A model generated the notes under the pieces. That model saw only the letters and a program-made list of their open reading frames with translations, had not been told where the DNA came from and made no database searches. The translations under genes were made by a program, and so were the position numbers. From contig CAYLMA010000016.1 of the NCBI GenBank assembly GCA_964384915.1, positions 3,568-67,567 on the forward strand: DNA of 64,000 nt. The letters run 5' to 3'. Below are positions 44,420 through 53,007 of this stretch, in pieces (position 1 is the first letter of the stretch; each line of letters opens with the position of its first letter). Source of the stretch: Sulfurimicrobium sp964384915. GTDB taxonomy: Bacteria; Pseudomonadota; Gammaproteobacteria; Burkholderiales; Sulfuricellaceae.

Positions 44420-44944
44420 TTAGCCCGCCTCGATCAGCGGCACATCGTAAATGCCGAATTCCATCGCTTCGAGGTCGCCCAGAATGTAGGTTGCCGGCGC
44501 GCCCACGCCCCCCACCGTACCCGGATTGAGGTACCAGGTGTGTCCGCCCTTGATGTTCTGCACACTCTGAATCGAGGCCTTGTGGTCATGGCCGCAGCAG
44601 ACGATGTCCCAGTCCCCGGTCGTCGCCAAGGCGCGGGCATAATGGGGGTAATGCACGATGAAGATGTTGCGCCCCTGGAGATTGATGCCGGCATCCTGGC
44701 CGTAGAATCGGATCGTGCTGCCTGTTTCGGTGGCCAGCTTGGACATGGCAAAAAGATCGCCGGTGTTATTGCCGTAAATCACATGCACCGGCAGGCCATA
44801 TTTTTGCAACGACTTCAGCGTAGTCGGGGCCACCACGTCGCCGCAATGAATCACCGCCTCCGCCCCCTGCTCCTTGGCGGCCTCCACTGCCGCCGCCATT
44901 AAATGCCGGTTGTCATGGCTGTCGGAAATAACGCAAATTTTCAT
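44420..44944 (-). CDS. YfcE/MJ0936-family metallophosphodiesterase
   Basis: 174 residues. Calcineurin-like metal ligands appear in order: ISDSHDN (DxH), IHCGDVV (GD), IYGNNTGD (GNN), IVHYPHY and CGHDHKA (GHDH). The family hydrolyses phosphodiesters in vitro; the natural substrate is unknown. A terminator-like or repeat region lies on either side; 200 bp separate it from qmoA. Confidence 0.9.
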   Translation of the reverse strand: MKICVISDSHDNRHLMAAAVEAAKEQGAEAVIHCGDVVAPTTLKSLQKYGLPVHVIYGNNTGDLFAMSKLATETGSTIRFYGQDAGINLQGRNIFIVHYPHYARALATTGDWDIVCCGHDHKASIQSVQNIKGGHTWYLNPGTVGGVGAPATYILGDLEAMEFGIYDVPLIEAG

Positions 44945-45025
44945 TTACATAGCTTTCAGCTCTCAGCCTTCAGCAATCAGCTATCAGTTGTTGGCTGACC
45001 GCTAAAGGCTGGACGCTGAAGGCTA
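44945..45025. repeat. Iterated-unit palindrome C (TCAGC type)
   Basis: AGCCTTCAGC (44965-44974) pairs with GCTGAAGGCT (45015-45024). Within the left half, CAGC and ATCAG units are repeated several times (CTTTCAGCTCTCAGCC, AATCAGCTATCAG). It lies between ppa and the phosphodiesterase gene. Confidence 0.65.
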
Positions 45026-45026
45026 A

Positions 45027-45575
45027 TTAAAACATCGGTTTTTCGACGGCATTCTGGTAACGGCTGATGCCATCCAGAATTTCCTGTTTTGCCTCATCGG
45101 CGCCAACCCAGCCTTGCACCTTTACCCACTTGCCGGTTTCAAGATCCTTGTAATGTTCGAAGAAGTGCGTGATCTGGGCAGTGGTCCACTCCGGCAAATC
45201 GCGTGGCGACTCGACATTGCGGTAGATGTTGCACAACTTGTCTATAGGCACGGCCAGAAGCTTCGCATCGACACCTGCCTCGTCCTCCATCTTGAGCATG
45301 CCCACCGGGCGGCAACGCACCACCACGCCGCTAATCAGGGGGACCGGCGTAATAACCAAAACGTCCACAGGATCGCCATCATCGGACAGGGTATGCGGAA
45401 TGTAGCCGTAGTTGCAGGGATAATGCATGGCTGTCGACATGAAACGGTCCACAAACATGGCGCCCGTATCCTTGTCCACTTCGTACTTGATGGGATCGCC
45501 ATGCATCGGGATTTCGATGATGACGTTGAAATCGTTAGGGATGTCCCGCCCGGAACTGACTCGGTCCAGATTCAT
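45027..45575 (-). CDS. ppa: Soluble inorganic pyrophosphatase
   Basis: 182 residues of family I. The active-site motif DDGDPVDVLV carries the Asp residues, with NYGYIPHTL and YEVDKDTGAMFVDRF. It hydrolyses PPi, in apparent competition with the neighbouring H+-pyrophosphatase and PPi-dependent phosphofructokinase. Separate from hppA by a terminator. Confidence 0.97.
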   Translation of the reverse strand: MNLDRVSSGRDIPNDFNVIIEIPMHGDPIKYEVDKDTGAMFVDRFMSTAMHYPCNYGYIPHTLSDDGDPVDVLVITPVPLISGVVVRCRPVGMLKMEDEAGVDAKLLAVPIDKLCNIYRNVESPRDLPEWTTAQITHFFEHYKDLETGKWVKVQGWVGADEAKQEILDGISRYQNAVEKPMF

Positions 45576-45625
45576 AGATTTGATCTCGTGATAAAAAAAC
45601 GCATTATAGCCGCAAGCATTGAGTA

Positions 45626-45656
45626 AACAAAAAGGGCGGGGAGAGCCCGCCCTTTA
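45626..45656 (-). terminator. Terminator after hppA
   Basis: AAAGGGCGGG/CCCGCCCTTT stem around GAGAG; on the minus strand it is followed by TTGTTT after a T-run. Confidence 0.8.
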
Positions 45657-45676
45657 AAGTGCGATCAATAGCAGCT

Positions 45677-47731
45677 CTAGATCAGCGGCACAATCATCAG
45701 CGCCACGATGTTGATGATCTTGATCAGCGGGTTGACAGCAGGACCAGCCGTATCCTTGTAGGGATCGCCTACGGTATCGCCGGTTACCGCAGCCTTGTGG
45801 GCTTCGGAGCCTTTACCGCCATAATTGCCTTCCTCGATGTATTTCTTGGCATTATCCCAGGCGCCACCACCGGTAGTCATGGAAATCGCCACGAAAATCC
45901 CGGTGATAATGGTACCGATCAGCACACCACCCAGAGCTTGCGCACCCAGGGTCAGGCCAACGATGAGGGGAACGGCCACCGGCAGAAGAGAAGGAACAAT
46001 CATTTCCTTGATCGCCGCCTTGGTCAGCATATCCACTGCCTTGGAATAGTCGGGCTTGGCCGTTCCTGCCATGATGCCCGGGATTTCCTTGAACTGGCGA
46101 CGCACTTCTACCACCACGGAACCTGCAGCACGGCCCACGGCTTCCATCCCCATGGCGGCAAACAGGTAAGGCACCATGCCACCGATGAACAATCCAATGA
46201 TAACCATGTGATTGGACAGGTCGAAGGTCATCGCCTTGGCCAGGGGATCAATCAGGAGCGCGTGAGCATTGATCGAGTGGGTGTAGTCTGCGAACAGAAC
46301 CAGCGCGGCCAGACCGGCGGAGCCAATGGCGTAGCCCTTGGTCACTGCCTTGGTGGTGTTGCCTACCGCATCAAGCGGGTCGGTGATGTTGCGGATATCA
46401 TCCGGCAAGCCGGCCATTTCAGCGATACCACCTGCGTTATCGGTGATCGGTCCGTATGCGTCAAGCGCCACGATAATACCCGCCATGGACAGCATGGAAG
46501 TCGCGGCAATGGCGATGCCGTACAGGCCACCCAGAGCATAGGCGCCGCCAATGGCAGCACATACTGCAAGTACGGGAGCGGCGGTGGATTTCATCGACAC
46601 GCCCAAACCGGCGATCACGTTGGTGCCATGACCGGTAGTAGAGGCTTCAGCGATGTGACGCACCGGGCTGAACTCGGTTGCAGTGTAGTATTCAGTAATC
46701 CACACCAGCGCAGCGGTCAACACCAAACCAATCAGGGAGGCCAGATACAGGTTCATCGACGTTACCATCTTGCCGTCGATCATCACGCCTTCACCCAGAA
46801 TCCAGGTGGTCACGGGATAGAAGGCGACCACGGCCAGCACGCCGGACACGATCAGGCCCTTGTACAGCGCATTCATGATCTTGGCGCCCGGCTGCGTCTT
46901 GACGAAGAAGGTACCGATAATCGACGCGATGATTGAAACACCGCCCAGCACCAGTGGATAGATCACCGCTTCAGGGGAGCCGGTAATCATCAGGCCACCC
47001 AGCACCATGGTGGCGATAATGGTCACAGCGTAGGTTTCGAACAGGTCGGCTGCCATACCCGCGCAGTCGCCCACGTTATCGCCCACGTTATCGGCGATCA
47101 CGGCAGGATTGCGGGGATCGTCCTCAGGGATGCCGGCTTCGACCTTGCCCACCAGGTCGGCGCCGACGTCAGCGCCCTTGGTGAAGATGCCGCCACCGAG
47201 CCGGGCGAAAATGGAGATCAGCGAGCTGCCGAAGGCCAGACCCACCAGTGAATGAGTTGCCTCGGTGGCACTGGAGCCCACGCCGAGAGTCAGGAAAGCG
47301 TAGTAACCGGCCACACCCAGGAGACCCAGGCCCACCACCAGCATGCCGGTAATCGCGCCGCCCTTGAAGGCCACGTTCAGAGCGGCATTGATGCCGTCCT
47401 TGGCGGCTTCTGCGGTGCGCACGTTGGCGCGCACCGAGACGTTCATGCCGATAAAGCCAGTCAGGCCAGACAGAATTGCACCAAGAGCAAAGCCGACCGC
47501 TGTCTGCCAGCCCAAGGCCACAAAAATGGCCACAAGAAGAATCACACCGACGATACCAATCGTGGTGTACTGCCGATTCAGGTACGCTGAAGCACCTTCC
47601 TGCACCGCCGCTGCAATTTCCCGCATGCGGTCGTTGCCTGTTGGCAACCCCAGAATCCATTTAATCGAAACCGCCCCGTACAGGAGCGCCGCACCCGCAC
47701 ACACTAGCGCAAACAAAAGACCGACTGACAT
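45677..47731 (-). CDS. hppA: Membrane-bound proton-translocating pyrophosphatase, K+-independent type
   Basis: 684 residues, about 16 membrane helices. The substrate loop is GGGIFTKGADVGADLVGKVE, with GIPEDDPRNPAVIADNVGDN and GDCAGMAADLFETY downstream. The subtype motif GNTTKAVTKG has Lys where K+-dependent enzymes have Ala, so this is a K+-independent H+ pump. ATG at 47731 was chosen as the first codon of the hydrophobic SVGLLFALVCAGAALLYG; an upstream frame of 23 codons is unlikely. Energy from PPi is stored as proton motive force. Confidence 0.95.
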   Translation of the reverse strand: MSVGLLFALVCAGAALLYGAVSIKWILGLPTGNDRMREIAAAVQEGASAYLNRQYTTIGIVGVILLVAIFVALGWQTAVGFALGAILSGLTGFIGMNVSVRANVRTAEAAKDGINAALNVAFKGGAITGMLVVGLGLLGVAGYYAFLTLGVGSSATEATHSLVGLAFGSSLISIFARLGGGIFTKGADVGADLVGKVEAGIPEDDPRNPAVIADNVGDNVGDCAGMAADLFETYAVTIIATMVLGGLMITGSPEAVIYPLVLGGVSIIASIIGTFFVKTQPGAKIMNALYKGLIVSGVLAVVAFYPVTTWILGEGVMIDGKMVTSMNLYLASLIGLVLTAALVWITEYYTATEFSPVRHIAEASTTGHGTNVIAGLGVSMKSTAAPVLAVCAAIGGAYALGGLYGIAIAATSMLSMAGIIVALDAYGPITDNAGGIAEMAGLPDDIRNITDPLDAVGNTTKAVTKGYAIGSAGLAALVLFADYTHSINAHALLIDPLAKAMTFDLSNHMVIIGLFIGGMVPYLFAAMGMEAVGRAAGSVVVEVRRQFKEIPGIMAGTAKPDYSKAVDMLTKAAIKEMIVPSLLPVAVPLIVGLTLGAQALGGVLIGTIITGIFVAISMTTGGGAWDNAKKYIEEGNYGGKGSEAHKAAVTGDTVGDPYKDTAGPAVNPLIKIINIVALMIVPLI

Positions 47732-47860
47732 GATGACACCATCCCTTCTTGCTGATATTACTAGGCCAATCCGGGCTGGCCCTACGCCCCCGTTGATCAT
47801 CCCGCGGCCTGCCCAGCCCCGGTCAAACTCTGTTTCTTATATTTTTACAAGTTGATGCGT

Positions 47861-48097
47861 TCAATATTTTGGCAAATCTTTGTTACCGTTTTTCACCGCG
47901 ATGCCGTTTTCGAAGTGAGTGCCTGGCTCAAAACCGAACACCTCATCCAAATTCATCTCGCGGATCAGCTGATCCACTACCGCCTGACCGTGCTCTTTCT
48001 GCATCTCGGACAGAATCAACTTGGCTGAATTGGCATTGTATCCGCCGCCAAAGCTGGTCTGAATCGAGAGAAACTGCCGGGCACGATCAAGCGTCAT
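47861..48097 (-). CDS. Small conserved protein (78 aa) between hppA and pfp
   Basis: TLDRARQFLSIQTSFGGGYN opening, then LILSEMQKEHGQAVVDQLIR and a C-terminal GFEPGTHFENG. No Cys or membrane segment. It begins 9 bp after the pfp stop codon, so it is cotranscribed with pfp. Its position within a PPi-metabolism cluster suggests a regulatory or accessory role, which is inference. Confidence 0.7.
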   Translation of the reverse strand: MTLDRARQFLSIQTSFGGGYNANSAKLILSEMQKEHGQAVVDQLIREMNLDEVFGFEPGTHFENGIAVKNGNKDLPKY

Positions 48098-48106
48098 GGC
48101 GAACCA

Positions 48107-49360
48107 TTACAACTTGAATTCAGCTAATTTCTTGGGTACTGCAACATTCTTCAGCGTCACGTATTCCGGCAGGCCGTCCTTGTACGGAGGGTAATCCTCC
48201 CCCTGGATCAGCGGCGCAAGGTAGCGCTTGCACTTCTCGGTAATCCCAAAGCCGTCCTTGGTAATGAAATCCTTGGGCATGAATTTCTCGACATTGGCCA
48301 CGTCCTTGAGATCTGCAACACCGATCTTGTACTTGTACGGCTCGTCGGAAATGCGGTGCACCGTCGGCATCACCGAGTTCTTGCCCTTGACCGCCAGTTC
48401 AACTGCGGCCTTGCCAAGCTGGTAAGCCTGTTTCACATCGGTCTTGGAAGCAACGTGCCGCGCTGCGCGCTGCAGGTAGTCCGCCACCGCCCAATGGAAC
48501 TTATATCCCAGCGCATCCTTGACCATGTTAGCCACCACCGGAGCGGCACCACCCAGCTGGGCGTGGCCGAATGCATCGCGGGTGCCCTGCTCGGCGAGGA
48601 ACTTGCCATCCGGATAGTGGCAGCCTTCCGACACCACAACCGTGCAGAAACCGTGCTTCTTGACGTTCTCGTCCACCTTGGCGAGGAACTTCGTCTGGTC
48701 GAACTCCACTTCCGGAAACAGGATCACCACCGGGATGCCCTGATCTTCCACCAGACCGCCAGCAGCGGCAATCCAGCCTGCATGACGCCCCATCACCTCG
48801 ATGACGAACACCTTGGTGGATGTTTTTGCCATGGAGCGTACATCGAAAGAAGCTTCCAGCGTGGAAACCGCGATGTATTTGGCAACCGAGCCAAAACCCG
48901 GGCAACAGTCAGTAATCGGCAGATCGTTGTCCACGGTCTTGGGCACATGGATCGCCTGGATCGGGTAGCCCATGGCTTCCGACAACTGGGAAACCTTGAA
49001 ACAGGTGTCGGCGGAATCGCCGCCTCCGTTATAGAAGAAGTAGCCGATATTGTGCGCCTTGAATACTTCGATCAGGCGTTCATATTCGCGCTTGTTGGCT
49101 TCCAGCGACTTGAGCTTGAAACGGCAGGAGCCGAAAGCGCCGGAGGGCGTGTGACGCAGTGCTGCAATCGCATCTGCGGATTCCTTCGATGTATCGATGA
49201 GTTCTTCTGTCAGCGCACCGATAATACCGTTGCGGCCGGCGTAAACCTTGCCGATCACATCCTTGTTCTTGCGCGCGGTCTCGATTACGCCGCAGGCGGA
49301 TGCGTTAATAACTGCTGTCACACCGCCAGATTGAGCATAAAACGCATTCTTTTTTGCCAT
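48107..49360 (-). CDS. pfp: PPi-dependent 6-phosphofructokinase
   Basis: 417 residues. The start ATG at 49360 has GGAGG 5 nt upstream; another ATG four codons earlier overlaps this site. YNGGGDSADTCFK replaces the GGDGS of ATP enzymes, with PKTVDNDLPITDC and VIEVMGRHAGWIAAA, as in the reversible PPi-PFK group (Methylococcus type). It lets fructose-6-phosphate phosphorylation and its reverse use PPi. hppA (next gene but one) and ppa are neighbours, a known partnership in methylotrophs. Confidence 0.93.
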   Translation of the reverse strand: MAKKNAFYAQSGGVTAVINASACGVIETARKNKDVIGKVYAGRNGIIGALTEELIDTSKESADAIAALRHTPSGAFGSCRFKLKSLEANKREYERLIEVFKAHNIGYFFYNGGGDSADTCFKVSQLSEAMGYPIQAIHVPKTVDNDLPITDCCPGFGSVAKYIAVSTLEASFDVRSMAKTSTKVFVIEVMGRHAGWIAAAGGLVEDQGIPVVILFPEVEFDQTKFLAKVDENVKKHGFCTVVVSEGCHYPDGKFLAEQGTRDAFGHAQLGGAAPVVANMVKDALGYKFHWAVADYLQRAARHVASKTDVKQAYQLGKAAVELAVKGKNSVMPTVHRISDEPYKYKIGVADLKDVANVEKFMPKDFITKDGFGITEKCKRYLAPLIQGEDYPPYKDGLPEYVTLKNVAVPKKLAEFKL

Positions 49361-49383
49361 CCCATCCTCCAATTATCTTCGTT

Positions 49384-49734
49384 CTAGGCGGCCCTGATAC
49401 TGCGTTGGTCCGCCTCCATTTTCAACAGCAACGAAACACATTCCGCCAGATCGTCGTATTCGCGGCGGCCAGTGCCGTACTGCTCTCTTTTGGAATAAAA
49501 GAACTGGCTGCGATAAATGCCGTCCCCGACCTTGAAAATCACGAAATGCGCTGTGCCATCCGTCCAGTACATGGTCGGACAGGAAGTCATCTCACGGTCG
49601 GCAGGATCAAGGCGGATATCGGAATCCGCCACCAGCACCTCGATCACACCCGCGCCGAAACGCTCCTTGACCGCGGTTTCCACTACCCACAGCTGGGCGC
49701 TGGTGATATCAGGGATGCTGGCTCTCTTTTTCAT
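49384..49734 (-). CDS. Hypothetical protein, 116 aa
   Basis: Begins KKRASIPDITSAQLWVVETA and includes MYWTDGTAHFVIFKVGDGIYR and YSKREQYGTGRREYDD. Mixed alpha/beta content, no signal peptide, no membrane helix. It lies 13 bp from adk and 23 bp from pfp on the same strand, so it is an operon member. I do not recognise a family. Confidence 0.65.
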   Translation of the reverse strand: MKKRASIPDITSAQLWVVETAVKERFGAGVIEVLVADSDIRLDPADREMTSCPTMYWTDGTAHFVIFKVGDGIYRSQFFYSKREQYGTGRREYDDLAECVSLLLKMEADQRSIRAA

Positions 49735-49747
49735 CGCAGCCGGATTC

Positions 49748-50401
49748 TTATTTCAGAGCAGCAAAAATGGCATCGCGGATCTGGTCCACTTTGCCGACAC
49801 CGGCGATCTTCACGCACTTGGGCGCGCCAGCCACACCGGATACGGACCAGTCGGAGTAATACTTGACCAGCGGCTCGGTCTGGGCGTGGTAGATGTCCAG
49901 GCGTTTCTTGACGGTTTCTTCCTTGTCGTCATCGCGCTGAATCAGGTCTTCGCCAGTCTCGTCGTCCTTGCCTGCCACCTTGGGCGGGTTGAACACGACA
50001 TGGTAGGTGCGGCCGGAAGCCACGTGCACGCGGCGGCCGGACATGCGCTTGACGATTTCTTCATCGGCCACGTCGATTTCGACCACATAGTCGATCGGCA
50101 CGCCGGCGGCTTTCATTGCCTCTGCCTGGGGAATCGTGCGCGGGAAACCGTCGAACAGGTAACCGTTCTTGCAGTCGTCCTGGGTCAGGCGCTCTTTAAC
50201 CATGCCGATGATGATGTCGTCGGACACCAGGCCACCTGCATCCATGATTTTCTTGGCTGCCACGCCCAACTCCGAGCCCGCCTTGACGTGGGCACGCAGC
50301 ATGTCACCGGTGGAAATCTGGGGAATGCCAAACTTTTCCTTGATGTAGTTGGCCTGTGTACCTTTACCGGCTCCTGGACCACCGAGAAGAATCATACGCA
50401 T
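49748..50401 (-). CDS. adk: Adenylate kinase
   Basis: 217 residues, long-type enzyme. P-loop GGPGAGKGTQA, GDMLRAHVKAGSELG, DGFPRTIPQAEAM, and the LID with GRRVHVASGRTYHVVFNPPK, which lacks the four-Cys zinc site. It equilibrates AMP, ADP and ATP; AMP is produced and consumed by the APS reductase pathway. Upstream of it no good promoter pair was picked. Confidence 0.97.
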   Translation of the reverse strand: MRMILLGGPGAGKGTQANYIKEKFGIPQISTGDMLRAHVKAGSELGVAAKKIMDAGGLVSDDIIIGMVKERLTQDDCKNGYLFDGFPRTIPQAEAMKAAGVPIDYVVEIDVADEEIVKRMSGRRVHVASGRTYHVVFNPPKVAGKDDETGEDLIQRDDDKEETVKKRLDIYHAQTEPLVKYYSDWSVSGVAGAPKCVKIAGVGKVDQIRDAIFAALK

Positions 50402-50538
50402 TGTCTACCTCCTTAATTATTTAGTGCTCAAACGATTGCGGATAAGAATATCTTGTTTTTCTAACGTACAGCAAGGGTATTGCAATTAGCCAACGCTGCA
50501 CATTTAATTTTTTTTATAAAGAGATAAGCCTATTCTCT

Positions 50539-51309
50539 TTAATTGCCTACGCTCATGAACAGGCCTCGCACGCGCTCCAGATCGTCCGCCGTATCCACCC
50601 CCGCCGCCGGCGGCAAGGAAGTAAGCGCAACGCTGATCCTGTAGCCGTGCCACATGGCGCGCAGTTGCTCCAGCGCCTCGAACTGTTCAATCGCCGCCGG
50701 GGCCAGACTGCCATAGGTCTTGAGGAATCCGGCACGGTAAGCATAGATGCCGATATGGCGGAACACCGGCAAGTCCGCGGGGAACTCGCCCGCGGCAAAC
50801 GCATCCCGTGCGTAGGGAATCGGGGCACGGCTGAAATACAGGGCGTGGCTTTCCCGGTCCAGCACCACCTTCACCACATTGGGATTGAGCATCTCGGCAT
50901 GCTCATGAATACGGTGACACGCAGTTGAAATCGCAGCCAGCGGATGGTCGTGCAAATGCTGCGCCACGGCGCCGATCAAACCGGGCTCGATCAGCGGCTC
51001 GTCACCCTGCACGTTGACGACCAGCGTGTCCTCATCCCAGCCGCGCAGTGCCGCCACCTCGGCAATGCGGTCCGTGCCGGAAGCGTGGTCCGGCGAGGTC
51101 ATGCACACATTCAGGCCGTGGCCACGTACCGCATCGGCGACACCCTCATGGTCAGTGGCGATCCACACCTCGTCTGCCCCGCTTTGCATCGCCCGCTCCG
51201 CCACTCTCACCACCATGGGCTTGCCGGCAATATCCGCCAGCGGCTTGCCGGGCAGGCGAGTGGATGCGTAGCGTGCGGGGATGACGACTTTGAAGGCAAC
51301 CCCTCCCAC
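50539..51309 (-). CDS. kdsB: CMP-KDO synthetase
   Basis: The core has VVIPARYASTRLPGKPL, VVNVQGDEPLIEP, HIGIYAYRAGFL and a C-terminal GVDTADDLERVR, the family of 3-deoxy-manno-octulosonate cytidylyltransferase in lipopolysaccharide core synthesis. The start is unclear: the core is preceded by RVGGVAFK with GTG at 51309, which I use (256 aa); a GTG at 51387 that overlaps the Trm112 stop would add 26 residues encoded by a hairpin repeat (51301-51360). The GTT codon where homologues have their first codon suggests the original start was lost. Confidence 0.85.
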   Translation of the reverse strand: MGGVAFKVVIPARYASTRLPGKPLADIAGKPMVVRVAERAMQSGADEVWIATDHEGVADAVRGHGLNVCMTSPDHASGTDRIAEVAALRGWDEDTLVVNVQGDEPLIEPGLIGAVAQHLHDHPLAAISTACHRIHEHAEMLNPNVVKVVLDRESHALYFSRAPIPYARDAFAAGEFPADLPVFRHIGIYAYRAGFLKTYGSLAPAAIEQFEALEQLRAMWHGYRISVALTSLPPAAGVDTADDLERVRGLFMSVGN

Positions 51310-51360
51310 CCTCCCCTTGTCAGGGGAGGAGCTCGTCTTTCCCCCTGGCAAGAGGGGGTC
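51301..51360. repeat. Double-hairpin repeat E at the kdsB 5' end
   Basis: CTCCCCTTGTCAGGGGAG (51311-51328) and CCCCCTGGCAAGAGGGGG (51341-51358) are two adjacent hairpins, a common dispersed-repeat type. It sits inside the longest kdsB frame, between the Trm112 stop and the conserved KdsB core. Confidence 0.7.
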
Positions 51361-51383
51361 GAGTGGGCTTACGCCCTGAGCTA

Positions 51384-51563
51384 TCACACCTCTTCCTCTG
51401 CCGGCAGCTTGCGCGCCTCTTCCTCCAGCATCACGGGAATATCATCCTTGACCGGATAAGCCAGGCGGCAGGGCTTACAGACCAACTCCAGCGCCGCCTT
51501 CTTGTAAACCAACGGCCCCTTGCACAAGGGGCACACCAGAATTTCAAGCAATTTCGCGTCCAT
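51384..51563 (-). CDS. Trm112/YcaR-family small zinc-binding-type protein
   Basis: 59 codons, ATG at 51563 to TGA at 51384, too short for length cut-offs. MDAKLLEILVCPLCKGPLVY and LVCKPCRLAYPVKDDIPVML give the CxxC...CxxC pattern and the DIPVML ending of the Trm112/UPF0434 (YcaR) family. In this family it is usually coded between lpxK and kdsB, as here. Overlaps the end of lpxK by 20 bp and ends in GTGTGA, which overlaps an upstream kdsB start candidate. Confidence 0.92.
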   Translation of the reverse strand: MDAKLLEILVCPLCKGPLVYKKAALELVCKPCRLAYPVKDDIPVMLEEEARKLPAEEEV

Positions 51564-52578
51564 CGCATTCCCTTAATAATTTCAGAATTTTTGCCCCGAA
51601 TACCGGATCAACTTCAGCCGTCACCGGCAACACCCAGTAACGCTCATCAGCAAATGCCGCACATTTCACCGCATCTTTCTCGGTCATCAAGAGCGCGTCT
51701 GCATCGGGCCAATCCAGATCGCCCGGCCGGTAAGCATGATGATCTGGAAAAACGTGCGCCGCAAACACCAGCCCCAAACCATGCAAGTGCTCAAAAAACC
51801 GCTGTGGATGGCCGATGCCAGCCAAGGCATGCAATCTTGAAGCACCCAGTTCCGCTGCTGCGCGCTTCTCACCCGAACACAGGTTGACCAGCATCGCACC
51901 GTTCAAACGCATCTGGAATTGCTCGGCCAACCCATCAAGGGGCGCGCCGCCATTCACCACCACCGCATCCACCTGGCGTAAACGCCACAAACCTTCGCGC
52001 AAAGGCCCGGCCGGCAGCAGCCGGCCATTGCCAAAACGGCGCTGCCCGTCCACCACCACAATTTCAAGATCACGCCGCAAGCGGTAATGCTGCAAACCGT
52101 CATCGCAGAGAATCACATTACAGCCGGGGTGCGCAGCCAGCAAGGCGCGCCCCACCGCCGCGCGGTCGCATCCGACCCAGACCGGACAGGCGGATTTGCG
52201 CGCTAGAAGGACAGGCTCATCCCCCATCGATGCAGGGTCGTCAACCGGGCCAACCGAGCGCGCCTCCACAGATCCGCTGCCATAGCCGCGGCTCACGATG
52301 CCCGGCTGATAACCCTGTTGCCGCAGAAATTGCGCCAGCCAGAGCACCAGCGGCGTCTTGCCGCTGCCGCCGACAGTGAGATTGCCAACCACGATCACTG
52401 GCACCGGCAGTCGCTCGGAAGCCAGCCAGCCATAGCTGAACGCCACCCGGCGCAAGGCTGAAAGCAGCCAGAACAAGGCGCTGAGCGGCAATAACAGAAG
52501 CTGCCACGCACTGTGACGATACCATTGCTTTTCCAGCCACAAACCAGACCCGGGAGCCGGATCAGGAGTCGCGGTCAC
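51544..52578 (-). CDS. lpxK: Tetraacyldisaccharide 4'-kinase
   Basis: 344 residues. A membrane-associated N-terminal helix (LLLLPLSALFWLLSALRR) precedes Walker A VVGNLTVGGSGKTPLVLWLA; ILCDDGLQHYRLRRDLEI and a PDHHAY motif complete it. LpxK phosphorylates the lipid A precursor at the inner membrane. A GTG start at 52578 overlaps the exbD stop (GTGA). Confidence 0.95.
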   Translation of the reverse strand: MTATPDPAPGSGLWLEKQWYRHSAWQLLLLPLSALFWLLSALRRVAFSYGWLASERLPVPVIVVGNLTVGGSGKTPLVLWLAQFLRQQGYQPGIVSRGYGSGSVEARSVGPVDDPASMGDEPVLLARKSACPVWVGCDRAAVGRALLAAHPGCNVILCDDGLQHYRLRRDLEIVVVDGQRRFGNGRLLPAGPLREGLWRLRQVDAVVVNGGAPLDGLAEQFQMRLNGAMLVNLCSGEKRAAAELGASRLHALAGIGHPQRFFEHLHGLGLVFAAHVFPDHHAYRPGDLDWPDADALLMTEKDAVKCAAFADERYWVLPVTAEVDPVFGAKILKLLRECDGREIA

Positions 52579-52997
52579 TTGCCGTTCTTCGCCTGAGTGG
52601 CGAAACTGATACGGCTGTAGCCCGCCAGACGCGATGCTTCCATGACATTGATCACGGACTGATGCGTAGCCTCGGCATCGGCGTTGATCACAATCACTGG
52701 ATCGGCACGGTCACCAGCCGCGCGGCGCAGCGCCTCGCTCAGGGCATCCACGCCGGGATTGGCCAGTGGTGCGCGGTTGACAACATAACGGCCGGAAGCA
52801 TCAACCGCGACAGTGATTTCGTTCGATTTTTCCGCCTGCTTCTCGGCATCGGCGGTAGGCAGGTTGATCTGCAATTCGGCAATCTGCGAGAAAGTGGTGG
52901 TCACCATGAGGAAGATCAGGATCACCAACAGCACGTCGATCATCGCAATAAGGTTGATTTCGGGATCTTCCTTCAACCGGCCACGTTGGAAATTCAT
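52575..52997 (-). CDS. exbD: ExbD/TolR-family transport protein
   Basis: 140 residues with one N-terminal membrane helix (INLIAMIDVLLVILIFLMV), whose Asp in MIDVLL is the proton-pathway residue, and a periplasmic domain ending VMEASRLAGYSRIS. It forms the stator with the ExbB-like protein and drives TonB-type energy transfer or, here next to lpxK, possibly lipid/envelope transport. Confidence 0.94.
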   Translation of the reverse strand: MNFQRGRLKEDPEINLIAMIDVLLVILIFLMVTTTFSQIAELQINLPTADAEKQAEKSNEITVAVDASGRYVVNRAPLANPGVDALSEALRRAAGDRADPVIVINADAEATHQSVINVMEASRLAGYSRISFATQAKNGK

Positions 52998-53007
52998 GCG
53001 CCGCGCC

